DNA of 64,000 bases from Planctomycetota bacterium (GTDB lineage: Bacteria; Planctomycetota; PUPC01; JACPCR01). The translations under genes were made by a program, and so were the position numbers. The notes below the pieces were generated by a model, which saw only the letters and a program-made list of their open reading frames with translations, ran no database searches and was not told the DNA's origin. Location: NCBI GenBank assembly GCA_016179685.1, contig JACPCR010000067.1, positions 1 to 64,000 of the forward strand. Reading direction: 5' to 3'. How positions within the stretch are numbered: position 1 is the stretch's first letter; every line of letters starts with the position of its first letter. Positions 8,336 to 17,094 of the stretch are shown here, piece by piece.

Positions 8336-11193
8336 ATGGCCGGAGGTACGCGTTCGCATTCCTCAGATCGGCCCTCTTCGGACTCGTTTTCTGCATCCCT
8401 CAGGCCGCAGGGCAGTCTTTGGGCGAGGCGGACGAGGAATTCGTGGGCGGGCGCTACATCCGGTACGCCCGACACCGGCTGACCGAGGGGGAGCTGAGGA
8501 TCAGCGTCATGGCCTCGGCCCCCGACGGCAGCGTGCTGGACCTTCAGGTTCGGATCAAGCATCTTCGGCCCGTGCCCGCGGACCCGGGGATGCTCGAAAA
8601 GCTGGGCTTCGCCACCACCGGCGTTCAGGCCCAGGTCCGCGTCACGGGCCGCGGCATCCCGAAGCCCGAGGTTCAGTCGGACCAGGCATCGTTCACGGAT
8701 GAGAGGACCGGGTTGTCCCGGGTTGAAATCCCCTGGTCCACCGAGCTGGTGGGCGAGGCGGTCGTGGAGGAAGACGGCGTCGCGGTCACCGGGGAAAAGG
8801 CGGACCCCTGGACCGGGTCCGTGACGCTGTGGGTATCGATAACGGAACCTCAGGGCACGGCGCATCCGCCCCTGATGATACCGCTTCCCCTGCGGAACGT
8901 TCGGCGCGCCACGTGCGAAGAGGGCCTGCGAAGCCATCCCCAGGCCGAGGCGATCGGCCGGCAGCTTCAGGCCCTTCAGTCCCTGATCCTGGAGCAGCAG
9001 CAGAAGATCAGGAAGGCGCACGCCCTCAAGGACGATTTGGACGAATCTCTCCGGATAGCCGAAAGCTACCTGGACAATGCGACGTATTTCCTCAACGCGT
9101 CCGACAAGGCGGCGCAGGAGTTCGAGAAGGCTTTCGAGAAAGCGGAGACGGCGGAGGATATCCTGGGCCTGCTTCAACTCGGCATGAGCCTCGGAAAGGC
9201 CGGCTGGAAAATCCTCAAAAATCCGAAATTTCAGCAGAAGATGAACCGTGCGCTGGCGGGAAGCCCCAAGGACCTCATGCACTTCAAACGGGCGCTTTCG
9301 ACCCGGGGCGGCGACCTGCCGAGGGAGCTTCTGGAAAAGGCGGCCGCGGTGGACGACAAGAGGATCGAGGCCGTGGCCGAGGCCATGAAGGAGATGCAGC
9401 TCCTGCCGGACAAGGACATCAAGTTCATCGGGAGCGCCCAGGAAAGGATGAACCAGTTCCTGGGCCGAGGCGGTCCCCCGAAGAAATGGAACGGCCTGGA
9501 ATCCGATATCGACGTCGAGTTTGTCGGAAGGAACGCCGAACGGGCGGAAGATTTCAAAAGGCTCGTGGCCGACAAGATGAACCAGAAGCTTCTGGACCTG
9601 AAGATGAAAGGCATCGACGACGTAGGGGACCTGAGCATCAACACCTTTGCGGGCAACCTCAGCCAATTCAACATCCTGGAAAGGGAGGGGATGACGGCCT
9701 GGGTTCACGGGGTGAAGCGTCCCGCCTACCTGGCCAGCAAGGACGCCTACCGGACCTACGGCGGCCAGCGGCTCGCCGCCTACTATGGTGCGGCGAAGGA
9801 CGTCAAGGATTCCGTGCGCCTGGACGCCGTGGACGGGTACGAGATCACCCGCGAGATGGCTGCCCGGGCTGAAACGATCTGGAAGACCAAGAACCGTCTC
9901 GACAAGAAGGTCTTCAAGGACGTCCGCAAGCACTACGAGCGCGCCCTCCTGGGGATGGAGCTTCGCAACGGAAGCACGAAACCCATCAGCGAAATCATGG
10001 TCCGCATCAACAACAATCCGCTGATCCGGGAGGCCGATCGGGTCGTCGCCGCCGGGACGGCGGACCGGAAGCTCGCCGATCGCATGATGGAAGCGGTGCG
10101 GGGACTGGACCGCACCCTGGGCGAGACGCCGCCCATGCCGCAGAATCGGAGGGCCGTCTTCGACTATGGAAAGAAGATTCTCGACATCGAGAAAACCGGC
10201 GCGCCGGGCCTCCTCTATTCCCCGCTCCAGCGATACCAGGTCCGCCGCGCCCTCGACGAGGCCAACCGGCTCTGGGCCGAGGAGCTTCAACTGCCCTCCT
10301 GGACCGATTACTCCCTTGCTCAGGAGGTTGCCGCCGAGGCCGGGCTCGGCCTGGGCGGACTCCTCAAGTGGGCGGGCAATCCGATCACCTCGGGCCTCAA
10401 GGAGGCCGCCTGGTACTGGATGGAGCCCGGCGAGGCCGACCTCAAGGACTCGCGTCGTGAAATCGACAGCGCCATGAATGCCCTTCTCGGCGCCGAAAAA
10501 AGATGGAAAATCCTTGTCGAGACCGTGGAACAGCTTCAGCTCGACCAGGACCTCCGGAATGAATGGGATCGCCGGATTCAAGAAGGCGTCGAAGGCATTC
10601 CAGCCGAGGCCCGCGATTGTTTCGAATTGATCCTGAATGCGCAGATGCAACAGATGCAGGAGGATTTCCAGGACCTCGTCACCGCCGTCGATCGGATGAA
10701 ACAGTTGCGGGAACGCTTTACCCGGAATGAGATGCTCGCCGAGCTGGACAACCGGCCGGAGTTGAACCGCCTCATCGGTGAATGCAACGGGCAGCTCGAG
10801 CGGCTCGAGAGGGAACAGGACAAGAACAGAAAAATCTATGGCGAGTACCAGGCCGCTCGCTCCTACGGTTTCAGGAACTTCGATCGGAAGACCCTGGAGG
10901 TAGTGGCGGATTACGAGAGAATCCAGGCCGCGCTTGACGAGACCGCTGGAAAGAGAGCGGCGGCCAAGGCCGGTTTGTCCGCCTATGCACGGCTGGAGAA
11001 AATCCTTCCGGCGGGCCTTCGGTTCGACGATCTGGCCATCGCTTTGCAGAACCGGAAGGTGGAAAACGAACTGGGTACCCTCTCGGGCAGGGCCCTCATG
11101 GGATACGCGGTCACCATCAAGAACTTGCTCCATGGCCTGCGGGCCGGCCAGCTTCGTGTGGCGATGTCGCCGGAGGCCTTGGAAGGGGCCTGA
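8332..11193 (+). CDS. Secreted coiled-coil protein with a nucleotidyltransferase-like motif
   Basis: About 953 residues starting at ATG 8332, which overlaps the preceding stop. The N-terminus is a signal peptide (FAFLRSALFGLVFCIPQAAG). The first 200 residues look beta-rich. Two charged, coiled-coil-like stretches follow, near residues 215-310 and again over the last third. Between them, about residues 365-395, the segment FIGSAQERMNQFLG followed by ESDIDVEFVG has the GS...DID pattern of nucleotidyltransferase-fold proteins. That would be odd in an exported protein, and the match is only a short motif. I do not recognise the full protein. The pairing with the propeller protein suggests a shared periplasmic or surface role. 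Confidence 0.7.
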   Translation: MNGRRYAFAFLRSALFGLVFCIPQAAGQSLGEADEEFVGGRYIRYARHRLTEGELRISVMASAPDGSVLDLQVRIKHLRPVPADPGMLEKLGFATTGVQAQVRVTGRGIPKPEVQSDQASFTDERTGLSRVEIPWSTELVGEAVVEEDGVAVTGEKADPWTGSVTLWVSITEPQGTAHPPLMIPLPLRNVRRATCEEGLRSHPQAEAIGRQLQALQSLILEQQQKIRKAHALKDDLDESLRIAESYLDNATYFLNASDKAAQEFEKAFEKAETAEDILGLLQLGMSLGKAGWKILKNPKFQQKMNRALAGSPKDLMHFKRALSTRGGDLPRELLEKAAAVDDKRIEAVAEAMKEMQLLPDKDIKFIGSAQERMNQFLGRGGPPKKWNGLESDIDVEFVGRNAERAEDFKRLVADKMNQKLLDLKMKGIDDVGDLSINTFAGNLSQFNILEREGMTAWVHGVKRPAYLASKDAYRTYGGQRLAAYYGAAKDVKDSVRLDAVDGYEITREMAARAETIWKTKNRLDKKVFKDVRKHYERALLGMELRNGSTKPISEIMVRINNNPLIREADRVVAAGTADRKLADRMMEAVRGLDRTLGETPPMPQNRRAVFDYGKKILDIEKTGAPGLLYSPLQRYQVRRALDEANRLWAEELQLPSWTDYSLAQEVAAEAGLGLGGLLKWAGNPITSGLKEAAWYWMEPGEADLKDSRREIDSAMNALLGAEKRWKILVETVEQLQLDQDLRNEWDRRIQEGVEGIPAEARDCFELILNAQMQQMQEDFQDLVTAVDRMKQLRERFTRNEMLAELDNRPELNRLIGECNGQLERLEREQDKNRKIYGEYQAARSYGFRNFDRKTLEVVADYERIQAALDETAGKRAAAKAGLSAYARLEKILPAGLRFDDLAIALQNRKVENELGTLSGRALMGYAVTIKNLLHGLRAGQLRVAMSPEALEGA

Positions 11194-11622
11194 GGAGGCT
11201 CCCGCAATCGTGTCATCTCAATAAGTTCGGGAAGGACGATCCGGTTAAGTCCGTGAGGTATGAAGTTTTGGGAACAGTGCAGCCATGTCACAGCTTTGTG
11301 GGACGCTCGGGCTGAGCCCCAACGTTGACAAACGGCGTCCAGAGGCCAGAATGGCGCTGACTGGACGTGCCTTTCGCTCGTCGTGGCCCATTTCCTATAC
11401 GCTGACCTCTGCCCATAGTTGACACCGTGGGTTTGACAGCCGCGCTTCAGCCCGGCCAAAAAGAAAGCAAACCCACGGTATGACCTGTGCCCAAGTGACA
11501 GCCCAGATGGGTCCACGCGGGAGTGGCCTGCAACTCATCCGGTTCGTGATCAACACCCTGCGGCAGGCACCATTCCCCGCCTGGCCGGTTTGCGAAGTTC
11601 ACCCGCCTCAAGACTATCGACT
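11194..11622. other. Intergenic region without a gene
   Basis: About 430 bp with no supported coding frame. One imperfectly spaced inverted repeat is visible, CCGTGGGTTT at 11425-11434 and AAACCCACGG at 11469-11478. No promoter or terminator could be assigned with confidence. Confidence 0.5.
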
Positions 11623-12375
11623 ATGGACCTGGAACTGAAGGATCAAGTGGTTTGGATCACGGGTGGGGCGAGCGGAATCGGGAAGGCCTGCGGGCGTCTC
11701 TTCGCCCGGGAAGGGGCGCGCGTGGCGCTGACGGACCTGGAATCGGAGCGGTTGCGGACGGCCGTGTCGGAGCTGTCCGGCCTGCCAGGCCCCGTGGAAG
11801 CCTTTGCTGCGGACATCACGAACGCCGGAGTGGTCCGGGCCGTGGTGCAGGCGCTGGTGGCACGATGGGGCCGGCTGGACGCGCTGGTCAACAGCGCGGG
11901 AATTTACCGCGAGCTCCCAGCGGATCAGATTCCTCTTGAACAGTGGAATCAAGTCCTGCTGGTCAATCTGGGTGGCACGTTTCTCTGCTGCCAGGCCGCG
12001 CTGGAAATCATGAAGGCGAGGGGCCGGGGCTCGATTGTGAACCTGTCGTCCGTCGCGGGAGAGGTCGGCGGCATCGTCGCCGGGGCGGACTATGCGGCAT
12101 CCAAGGCGGGGGTCATCTGCCTGACGAAGTCGCTGGCCAAGGCGGCGGGCCGGTACGGCGTCCGAGTGAACACCATCTGCCCCGGCATCATTGACACGCC
12201 GATGACGGCCCCCTGGCCGGCGGACCGCAAGGAGGACCTGGCGCACAAGACGCCGCTGGGCCGGCTGGGCACGCCGGAAGAGGTGGCCGGCGTCGCTCTG
12301 TTCCTCTGCTCCCGGCTCGCCAGCTTCGTCCACGGGGCCCGGCTCGACGTGAACGGCGGCATCTACATGTCGTAG
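11623..12375 (+). CDS. Short-chain dehydrogenase/reductase (FabG-like)
   Basis: A 250-residue classical SDR of normal length. The dinucleotide-binding motif TGGASGIG lies near residues 13-20, NSAG near 88-91, and the catalytic Ser and Tyr-x3-Lys in NLSSVAGE and YAASKAG near residues 140-162. It probably reduces a ketone or oxidises an alcohol with NAD(P)(H); the substrate cannot be told. An Asp in ALTDLESER after the second strand favours NAD(H). ATG 11623 was chosen because it starts the conserved fold directly. The gene stands alone, and its TAG stop forms the first bases of a 22-bp-arm palindrome shared with the convergent neighbour. Confidence 0.9.
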   Translation: MDLELKDQVVWITGGASGIGKACGRLFAREGARVALTDLESERLRTAVSELSGLPGPVEAFAADITNAGVVRAVVQALVARWGRLDALVNSAGIYRELPADQIPLEQWNQVLLVNLGGTFLCCQAALEIMKARGRGSIVNLSSVAGEVGGIVAGADYAASKAGVICLTKSLAKAAGRYGVRVNTICPGIIDTPMTAPWPADRKEDLAHKTPLGRLGTPEEVAGVALFLCSRLASFVHGARLDVNGGIYMS

Positions 12376-12420
12376 CAGACGAGTTCGCAAGTGCATCCGC
12401 ACTTGCGAACTCGTCTGCTA
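12373..12420. repeat. GAAGTGC-type palindromic element, copy 3, joining two stop codons
   Basis: Left arm 12373-12394 and right arm 12399-12420 are perfect 22-bp reverse complements around the loop ATCC. The first three bases are the TAG of the SDR gene; the last three, read on the minus strand, are the TAG of the convergent SUMF1-type gene. There is no T-tract on either strand. It could act as a bidirectional transcript 3'-end structure. Confidence 0.9.
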
Positions 12421-13491
12421 GAAGGAACGTGCACCGCGAAAGCCACCGAATTCCGACTTGAAATCGGGAGGCGCAGAGCTGCGGACAAAGAGTCGCAGGT
12501 TGTCCACGTAGCCGGGGAGGCGACGCCGGAGCTCGCGCTGGAACTTGGAGTCGCCGCTTGCCGAAGGGACCGCTTCTCCGGCATTCCGGGCCGAATGGGA
12601 TTCCTTTCCCGGCGCGTCCACGATGCTCGTCGCGGCGTTCCAGCCTGCGCCGCGCACGCAACGCCTCTGTCCCGTCTCGGGACCCCGCGGATTCTGGACG
12701 GAAACCTGACGATGACCACGCGGATCAAAGTCGTCCGAACACCACTGCCACACGCCGGTAAAGAGCGTGCGGACCCCGAACGGGCTGACGTCCGCGGGAA
12801 CGAGTCCCGGGGTCAATTTTCCAGCGACGTCGGCCAGGCTGGGAATCTTCTCGTCCGCCGGCTCGTCGCCCCAGGGAAAGAGGCGTCCGTCTGTTCCCCG
12901 GGCGGCCTTCTCCCACTCCGCCTCCGTCGGAAGGCGCTTGCCGGCCCAGGCACAGTAAGCGGACGCGTCCTCCCAGCTCACCAGGACCATGGGATGCTCG
13001 TCCGTCGGGGCCGTCTTCGCCACGTCGGACCAAGAAGGCGGCGGATGACCCGTGGCCTGGCAGAAACGCTTGTACTGGCCGACGGATACCGGAAGCTTGT
13101 CGATGAAAAACTCATCCAGCACCACGGTCCGCCGGGGCCGGGCAAAGTCCTGGCCGAAATCAGAGCCCATGATAAAGGGCCCCTCCGGTATGCGGACCAG
13201 GATCAAGCCGTCGGCCTCATTGAAGTACTCTTCGTAACCCTCGGCGTTCTTGCCCACGAGGGTCAGCGGCCTGGGCAGGTTGCGCCGAAGAGACAGGTTC
13301 TCGACGACTTGGGGCATGAAGGCGAACAGTCTGCGACCCACGTAGACGCCGTTGAGCGCCTCGTAATAGATGCCCTCCCATGACGCGGGAACACCGTGGA
13401 GAATGCTGGCCACCCGGCCCTGGATGCGTTCCTTCTCGGGCCACTTGAGAACGGTAACGATGTCGTTGACGCGAATTTCTTCTACGGCCAT
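12418..13491 (-). CDS. SUMF1/formylglycine-generating-enzyme-type protein lacking the catalytic cysteines
   Basis: 357 residues from ATG 13491, with GGAG upstream. Residues 1-100 form an N-terminal region I do not recognise. From about residue 100 the SUMF1-type fold is clear: [70 protein letters not shown]. In true formylglycine-generating enzymes a Cys pair near the C-terminus carries out oxidation; here that part reads [10 protein letters not shown] and DNLRLFVRS, without the expected cysteines. No sulfatase gene is in the window. It is therefore more likely a binding or structural member of the family, as in many bacterial SUMF1-domain proteins. Confidence 0.8.
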   Translation of the reverse strand: MAVEEIRVNDIVTVLKWPEKERIQGRVASILHGVPASWEGIYYEALNGVYVGRRLFAFMPQVVENLSLRRNLPRPLTLVGKNAEGYEEYFNEADGLILVRIPEGPFIMGSDFGQDFARPRRTVVLDEFFIDKLPVSVGQYKRFCQATGHPPPSWSDVAKTAPTDEHPMVLVSWEDASAYCAWAGKRLPTEAEWEKAARGTDGRLFPWGDEPADEKIPSLADVAGKLTPGLVPADVSPFGVRTLFTGVWQWCSDDFDPRGHRQVSVQNPRGPETGQRRCVRGAGWNAATSIVDAPGKESHSARNAGEAVPSASGDSKFQRELRRRLPGYVDNLRLFVRSSAPPDFKSEFGGFRGARSF

Positions 13492-13590
13492 TGGCTTGCG
13501 ATGACTCCGGGTACGGGCAGGGGCTAGCCACATTATTTTAGCGGGCCGGACCGTGCTTTCAACCCGCCTCTTTTTTTAAAAAAATAAAGC

Positions 13591-13619
13591 TTGACAGACC
13601 CGGGACAACCTTCTATACC
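13591..13619 (+). promoter_or_regulatory. Sigma70-type promoter of the HU-like gene
   Basis: TTGACA at 13591-13596 and TATACC at 13614-13619 are 17 bp apart. An A/T-rich tract (13571-13588) directly upstream resembles an UP element. Transcription would start near 13626, leaving about a 47-nt leader before ATG 13673. This is one of the best promoter matches in the window. Confidence 0.75.
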
Positions 13620-13672
13620 AGCGGGCGTGGAGGCATCGGAAATCTCTGGACCGTTCAAAGGTAGGAGGGGCT

Positions 13673-14035
13673 ATGGCAACGGTCACAAAGAAAGAGTTGG
13701 TGATGCAGATTTCGAAAAGAACTCAGTCTAACGTAGCTGAGGTGCAAGATGTCATCCATGCCCTTTTCGAGGTCGTTAATCAGCATCTGGGGCAGGGCAA
13801 CCGCATCGAGTTGAGGGATTTCGGCGTGTTCGACTTCAAGCGCAGAGCGGCGCGAACGGGTCACAATCCCCGTACGCTCGAAAAGGTCCAAGTGAAAGAA
13901 AAGGTGGTGGTCACCTTCAGAATGGGGAAGAAGATGAAGGAGGCCATCGGCCCTCTCGCCTCCAAGGATGGTTCGGCGACTCCCCCGGGGAGCGCTCGTC
14001 CTGGCCCCTCGGCCGCTCCCTCCGGAAAGCGCTGA
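13673..14035 (+). CDS. HU/IHF-family DNA-binding protein with Pro/Ala/Ser tail
   Basis: 120 residues. The first 95 form a complete HU/IHF fold: MATVTKKELVMQISKRT, the beta segment RIELRDFGVFDFKRRAAR, and the DNA-binding arm with TGHNPRTLEKVQV, where the conserved Asn-Pro intercalates into DNA. The last 25 residues are a low-complexity tail rich in Pro, Ala, Ser and Gly, ending in basic residues. The start has a strong ribosome site AGGAGG (13663-13668) and a consensus promoter, so expression is probably high. The family bends and compacts DNA; a nucleoid role is the natural reading. Confidence 0.95.
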   Translation: MATVTKKELVMQISKRTQSNVAEVQDVIHALFEVVNQHLGQGNRIELRDFGVFDFKRRAARTGHNPRTLEKVQVKEKVVVTFRMGKKMKEAIGPLASKDGSATPPGSARPGPSAAPSGKR

Positions 14036-14052
14036 TCCGCTTTTGCTGAAGC

Positions 14053-14116
14053 CGTCACTCCAGTTTGGGTTGCGGCCAATGGCTGCGGCACACGAGTGTG
14101 CCAGCAGGCCGCAGCC
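14053..14116. repeat. Composite inverted repeat, related copy near 30.0 kb
   Basis: GGCTGCGGC (14081-14089) pairs with GCCGCAGCC (14108-14116), and inside it GGCACAC pairs with GTGTGCC, giving a branched hairpin. The left flank (CGTCACTCCAGTTTGGGTTG) closely matches sequence at about 30019-30040, so this is a dispersed element. It lies between two convergent genes and may help end transcription, though no T-tract follows. Confidence 0.6.
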
Positions 14117-14121
14117 GCCCC

Positions 14122-14916
14122 TCAGTTGGACCCCGCATGCCTCAGATAGCGCTGGGCCATGTAATTCAGGAAAAGCTTGACGATCTCGAAGCCCGATGAA
14201 AGCTGGGTGAAGACCGTGTCCAGCTCGCTCCGCCGCGATAAGGGATGATCGCTCGCGAGGCCATAATAGGTCTTGCCGAAGTCGATGTAGTAGTTTTCGT
14301 CCACCGGCCGGCCCAGCACCTTGTACCGGTGCTCAATGAACTCCGGAAAGAGACCCGTCAGGAACAGGGTGTAGTTCCCGATGTGACAATAAATCCAGAA
14401 ACGCCGTACCGGGTCCGATTCCTGGCAGTGCTGAACCAGGTCGACCAGGTAATAGTGCAATTGCTCGTCCCCGTCAGCCACCTGGAACATCCGCGGGCTG
14501 CGCGAAAACGCCGAAATCATGTTCGCCAGGTAGCTCACCAACTGCCGATCCCCGAGGAGCCTCCGCATCCGATCCTCATTCCACGGAATCGTAGGACTCC
14601 GCCGGTTCGCCGATTCCACCGCCGATCCCAGCAACTCGGGCCGCTCTTCCAAGTCCCGGAAAGTCCGCCGCAGAAGCAAGGTGAAAAAAAGATAGGGCGA
14701 GATGTTGTGAACCGCCGTCCGCTGGTCCATCAACGTCTGAAATACCCGGTCGCTTTCCACGAACATCCCGATGATGTCCACGTCCCCGAGCACCAGCTCT
14801 CGGATACGCTCATAATCCGTCCGCTGGTCGGCAAAGGCCTTCACCAGGAACAGCAAGTCCCGCTCGGGAAGGCTTTCCAGGCTGTGCCGTTTGAGCTCCT
14901 CGATGGGTGTGGCCAT
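14122..14916 (-). CDS. Conserved hypothetical, predicted alpha-helical cytoplasmic protein
   Basis: 264 residues with no signal peptide or membrane segment. It is rich in helix-forming and aromatic residues (YFFTLLLRRTFRDLEERP, RFWIYCHIGNYTLFLTGLFP, YYIDFGKTYYGLASDHPLSR). The sequence is evenly conserved-looking rather than low-complexity, which supports a real folded protein. I do not recognise a family. GGGGTG upstream of ATG 14916 can serve as the ribosome site. The promoter probably lies in the A/T-rich stretch near 15030-15060. No functional partner is evident from the neighbours. Confidence 0.75.
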   Translation of the reverse strand: MATPIEELKRHSLESLPERDLLFLVKAFADQRTDYERIRELVLGDVDIIGMFVESDRVFQTLMDQRTAVHNISPYLFFTLLLRRTFRDLEERPELLGSAVESANRRSPTIPWNEDRMRRLLGDRQLVSYLANMISAFSRSPRMFQVADGDEQLHYYLVDLVQHCQESDPVRRFWIYCHIGNYTLFLTGLFPEFIEHRYKVLGRPVDENYYIDFGKTYYGLASDHPLSRRSELDTVFTQLSSGFEIVKLFLNYMAQRYLRHAGSN

Positions 14917-15071
14917 GGTCGTTCACCCCTTCTTCCGAGTCAGGCCCCGACTTGAAGAAGAATAAACCTGCTGTGTCTTGAAGGCAAACGAAGTCAGCGG
15001 TAGCGCGCGTATCTTCGACGCTCCACGGGCGCAAAACGATTATACCACATATTGGGCTTTGAATGGAAAGG

Positions 15072-16271
15072 CTATGCAGCGGATTGAGGATTTGCTATCA
15101 CCACCGAGCAGGCTACACCATCCGCTGACAGTGAGTTGATCAGAATCGAACGAGGAAATGGCCGACTGGCCGGACCGGGCGGCTCCGATGCCAGCCATCG
15201 CGCCAGGAAACCGGGCGCAGAGGCCGGAAGACGGCCATGGGTGAGGATGAGAACGGCTGCGGCCAAGGACAGGGGCCCGCCGGCCCCCATGGTTTCGCCC
15301 ATCAGGGCCTTCAGGGCGTAGACCGGTGGCCGAGTGGGGGGGCCCTTCAGCGAAAGCAACCTGTTCAAAGCGTCTGCCTCCGCCTGGTCCTGGGCGCGTT
15401 CCCCATTCGCCGAAGCAAAGATGAGCCCCAGCTCGCTGGGTCCAATCCCGGCCTCAGCCAGGGCGCAGCGCATGGCCTCGAGACATGCTTCTGATGGATC
15501 GTGCGATCGGGCGAGCCCGCTGCCAGCCAGGACGGCCCGCACACCCGGTGCAGCCGTGGTGGCCGGCTCGAGCGCCAGCACCGCGGCCCCCTCGCCGAGA
15601 AGAAAGCCGGTAGAAGAGGCATCGAAGGGCCTGGAAGCGTCGGCCAGCCGGCCCTGATGGCGGTAGCCCTGCAGGACGAAGGGAGAGAGGGCATCCGCTC
15701 CGCCCGCGAGAAGGAATCGGCAGCGGCCCAGACGAATCTGGTCCGCGCCATAGGACACGGCCTGCAGGCCGCACGCGTGCCCGCCGGAAAAGCAGGCGTT
15801 GAAGCCGCGCAGGCTGTATTCGATGGATGCCAGGCTGTTGGGCGCGTTGGCATACGCATGTGTGAAAACGAGAGGCGGAACCAGCCTGGGCCCCGCCTGC
15901 ACGTATTTCTCCGCATAAATCCCCATCGAAGTCATGCAGCCCCAGGAGGTCCCCAAGGCCAGCCCGCCCTCCGCCTCCTGCTCCGGGCCCGGCTTCCAGC
16001 CCGCGTCCCTCCGTGCCATCGCACAGGCCGCCAAGGCCAACGCCGAAGCCCGGTCAATGTACGCCTTGACCGTCTCAATGTGCTCCTCGAGACGAAAGTC
16101 CTTCACCTCCGACACCATGGCCGTCCCCGCGTCAGGGAAAAGGGTGAGGGGGCCCGACGCGCCCAGACCCTCCCATAAGCTCCGGGCGAAAGCCTCGGCG
16201 CCCGTGCCCACGGGGCTGACGACACCAACGCCGGTTATGCCTACGGACCGCAGGCTCAAGCTCATGTTCAT
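15072..16271 (-). CDS. Beta-ketoacyl synthase-like protein, active-site Cys kept, both His positions altered
   Basis: 399 residues, normal length for a FabF-type (KAS II) thiolase-fold protein. The N-terminus VGITGVGVVSPVG and the nucleophile elbow NACFSGGHACG are typical, and the active-site Cys is present. The first catalytic His, normally in NAHGTST, falls in SANGERAQD and reads Asn. The second, normally in GHxxGAAG, falls in ALKALMGETMGAGG and reads Glu. Such an enzyme is unlikely to do ordinary decarboxylative condensation; it may be a chain-length partner, an acyl carrier or a variant synthase. No acyl carrier protein or second synthase gene is adjacent. moaE lies 140 bp upstream on the same strand. 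Confidence 0.85.
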   Translation of the reverse strand: MNMSLSLRSVGITGVGVVSPVGTGAEAFARSLWEGLGASGPLTLFPDAGTAMVSEVKDFRLEEHIETVKAYIDRASALALAACAMARRDAGWKPGPEQEAEGGLALGTSWGCMTSMGIYAEKYVQAGPRLVPPLVFTHAYANAPNSLASIEYSLRGFNACFSGGHACGLQAVSYGADQIRLGRCRFLLAGGADALSPFVLQGYRHQGRLADASRPFDASSTGFLLGEGAAVLALEPATTAAPGVRAVLAGSGLARSHDPSEACLEAMRCALAEAGIGPSELGLIFASANGERAQDQAEADALNRLLSLKGPPTRPPVYALKALMGETMGAGGPLSLAAAVLILTHGRLPASAPGFLARWLASEPPGPASRPFPRSILINSLSADGVACSVVIANPQSAA

Positions 16272-16411
16272 AGTAAATCGGCGTGAGATGAAGAGAAATA
16301 TTCGGTCAACCGGTGGGGCCCAATTTTCGAGATTTCGCTGTCGACGTCGTGGACGAGCACGGGAAAGGAGCCTGCCCGTTTGAAATCGCCGTTCGGCGGC
16401 TTAACTCCCGG

Positions 16412-16828
16412 TCACCCCTCCCCGTGCGTCTCTACCCACTCCGAGCCGTCCTCCCACACCTCTTTCTTCCAAACGGGGACGATCTCCTTGATGCGGTCGA
16501 TAGCGTACCGGCAGGCTTCGAAGGCCTGTTGCCGGTGGGGGCAGGAGACGGCGATGGCGATGCTGGCCTCGCCGACGCGGATGGGACCGAAGCGGTGGAC
16601 CATGCTGACCTGATCCGCCGGCCAGCGCGTGAGTATCTCCTGCCGCACCTGCTCGAGCTGCTTCAAGGCCATTTCCGGATACGCCTCGTACTCGAGCAGG
16701 ATGAGCCTCTTCCCCTCCCGGTCCTGCCGGGCCGTGCCCAGGAACGTCACCACCGCGCCAGAAGTCTCCGCATAGGCGCTCCGGGTCACCGCTTCGATGT
16801 CGATCGGATGCCGGGTGACTTCGATCAT
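16412..16828 (-). CDS. moaE: Molybdopterin synthase large subunit MoaE
   Basis: 138 residues, full length. MoaE moves sulfur from the MoaD thiocarboxylate onto precursor Z (cPMP) to make molybdopterin. Visible hallmarks are VTFLGTARQDREGK, LEYEAYPEMALKQL, the MVHRFGPIRVGE motif and the active-site Lys region IVPVWKKEVWEDGSEW. ATG 16828 overlaps the moaD stop as ATGA, so the two subunits are translationally coupled, as expected for a fixed-ratio complex. No other molybdenum cofactor genes lie in the window. Confidence 0.92.
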   Translation of the reverse strand: MIEVTRHPIDIEAVTRSAYAETSGAVVTFLGTARQDREGKRLILLEYEAYPEMALKQLEQVRQEILTRWPADQVSMVHRFGPIRVGEASIAIAVSCPHRQQAFEACRYAIDRIKEIVPVWKKEVWEDGSEWVETHGEG

Positions 16829-17076
16829 CGGATGCCTCCGCTGACAGGCGGGATCAATGCCACCTCGTCGCCTTCCTTCAAGGGACCGGATTCCCGGACG
16901 TACTCGTGGTTGACCGCGACTCGAATCTGGCGTCGAAGCCGGGCCAGGCGCGGGAACTCCTCGCAAAGCACGTCGAGAAGCGCACGGACGTCCGCCCCTT
17001 CCGGCAGGCCGATCCGGCGTTCCCTCTGACCCGCCGCGTCGGCGGCCGATGCGAAAAACTTGACATGGACGTTCAC
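16825..17076 (-). CDS. moaD: Molybdopterin synthase sulfur carrier MoaD with extended C-terminus
   Basis: 83 residues from GTG 17076, which gives the usual beta-grasp start VNVHVKFFASAADAAGQ. The C-terminal tail reads ALIPPVSGGIR. MoaD normally ends exactly at Gly-Gly, which is adenylated and thiocarboxylated; here Ile-Arg follow before the stop. Those two codons overlap the start region of moaE. Either the tail is trimmed, or a sequence or annotation slip hides the true end. An upstream frame continues to 17139 but runs through a palindromic element and is not MoaD-like. Confidence 0.88.
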   Translation of the reverse strand: MNVHVKFFASAADAAGQRERRIGLPEGADVRALLDVLCEEFPRLARLRRQIRVAVNHEYVRESGPLKEGDEVALIPPVSGGIR

Positions 17077-17094
17077 CGGATGACTCCCCGTATT

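Noticed and set aside
8170..11133. Minus-strand open frame of 987 codons
   Set aside because: It lies opposite the coupled coiled-coil gene, which has a signal peptide and ATGA overlap; the minus frame shows no domain or start signal. High GC explains its length.
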